The position numbers were made by a program, and so were the translations under genes. The notes beneath the pieces were generated by a model. That model was given only the letters and a program-made list of their open reading frames with translations. It did no database searches and was not told the origin of the DNA. From Candidatus Bathyarchaeota archaeon (GTDB lineage Archaea; Thermoproteota; Bathyarchaeia; 40CM-2-53-6; RBG-13-38-9): a stretch of 5,336 bases of DNA. The DNA is taken from assembly GCA_018396565.1 (NCBI GenBank), contig JAGTQO010000092.1, positions 1 to 5,336 of the forward strand, read 5' to 3'. Numbering within the stretch: position 1 is the first letter of the stretch; the number at the start of each line of letters is the position of its first letter. This document shows positions 5,202 to 5,336 of this stretch, one piece after another.

Positions 5202-5336
5202 TCAGGTTTTCATGGTTGGCTGAACCTGGTCTCTCTTGAATCTTCCAATCTTTATCTTGTAGTAGGTTAGGGGATGCTTTATTCTTTGGCAGAGTTCGTC
5301 GGGTTCTGAGCATACGCCGTGTGTCTTTAGGGTGTC
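5202..5336 (-). CDS. priL: DNA primase large subunit PriL, C-terminal end only
   Basis: This frame runs in from the right edge and stops at TGA (5204-5202), leaving the last 44 residues. PriL is the iron-sulfur regulatory subunit that pairs with PriS to begin primer synthesis. The fragment shows THGVCSEPDELCQRIKHPLTYY, here split as THGVCSEPDELC and QRIKHPLTYY. It includes two cysteines that fit the C-terminal part of the [4Fe-4S] ligand set, and HPLTYY is a strong end-of-PriL signature. After that come about 18 basic, variable residues. The other iron-sulfur cysteines and the N-terminal domain are outside the window. Its place 78 nt before priS means both primase subunits are encoded side by side. 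The call rests on a short but characteristic segment. Confidence 0.85.
   Translation of the reverse strand, partial: DTLKTHGVCSEPDELCQRIKHPLTYYKIKIGRFKRDQVQPTMKT

Overview
The window is archaeal chromosome. It carries archaeal/eukaryotic-type information-processing genes: both heterodimeric primase subunits, Gins51, ribosomal proteins eL42 and eS27, initiation factor aIF2-alpha, Nop10 and a PAC2-family proteasome-assembly chaperone homologue. It has no bacterial-type genes. Gene order and protein character suggest a TACK-lineage archaeon, possibly Bathyarchaeia-like. That placement is inference from memory of related proteins, not from a search.

Layout. The plus strand enters with the 3' end of a large gene (2-1039) that looks like the C-terminal part of an STT3/AglB-type oligosaccharyltransferase, extended by two tandem Ig-like domains rich in N-glycosylation sequons. 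It converges, with a 21-nt gap, on a long minus-strand cluster that reads right to left: priL (3' end only, 5202-5336), priS (3876-5123), gins51 (3320-3883), eL42 (2968-3246), eS27 (2769-2966), aIF2-alpha (1973-2755), nop10 (1782-1976) and a PAC2-family gene (1061-1822). Most junctions overlap or nearly abut. The exceptions are a 77-nt priL-priS spacer and a 73-nt gins51-eL42 spacer, each with a TATA-like element that could act as an internal promoter.

How it works together. The right half makes the replication priming machinery and a GINS subunit of the replicative helicase complex. The left half makes two small zinc-ribbon ribosomal proteins, the alpha subunit of the factor that delivers initiator tRNA, an H/ACA RNP protein for rRNA pseudouridylation, and a probable proteasome chaperone. 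This mixture of replication and translation genes is a known conserved archaeal neighbourhood.

Most notable observations. (1) The C-terminus of PriS resembles the B domain of the neighbouring Gins51, including an identical 12-base stretch. (2) The full-length aIF2-alpha frame has no ATG, GTG or TTG in front of its S1 domain, and the best start is ATC behind a GGGGG Shine-Dalgarno, recalling the non-AUG start of bacterial infC. (3) The eL42 leader has two interleaved inverted repeats, one of which covers the Shine-Dalgarno. (4) The oligosaccharyltransferase-like protein carries a sequon-rich double Ig-like tail. No tRNA, rRNA, CRISPR array, insertion sequence or phage gene was seen.
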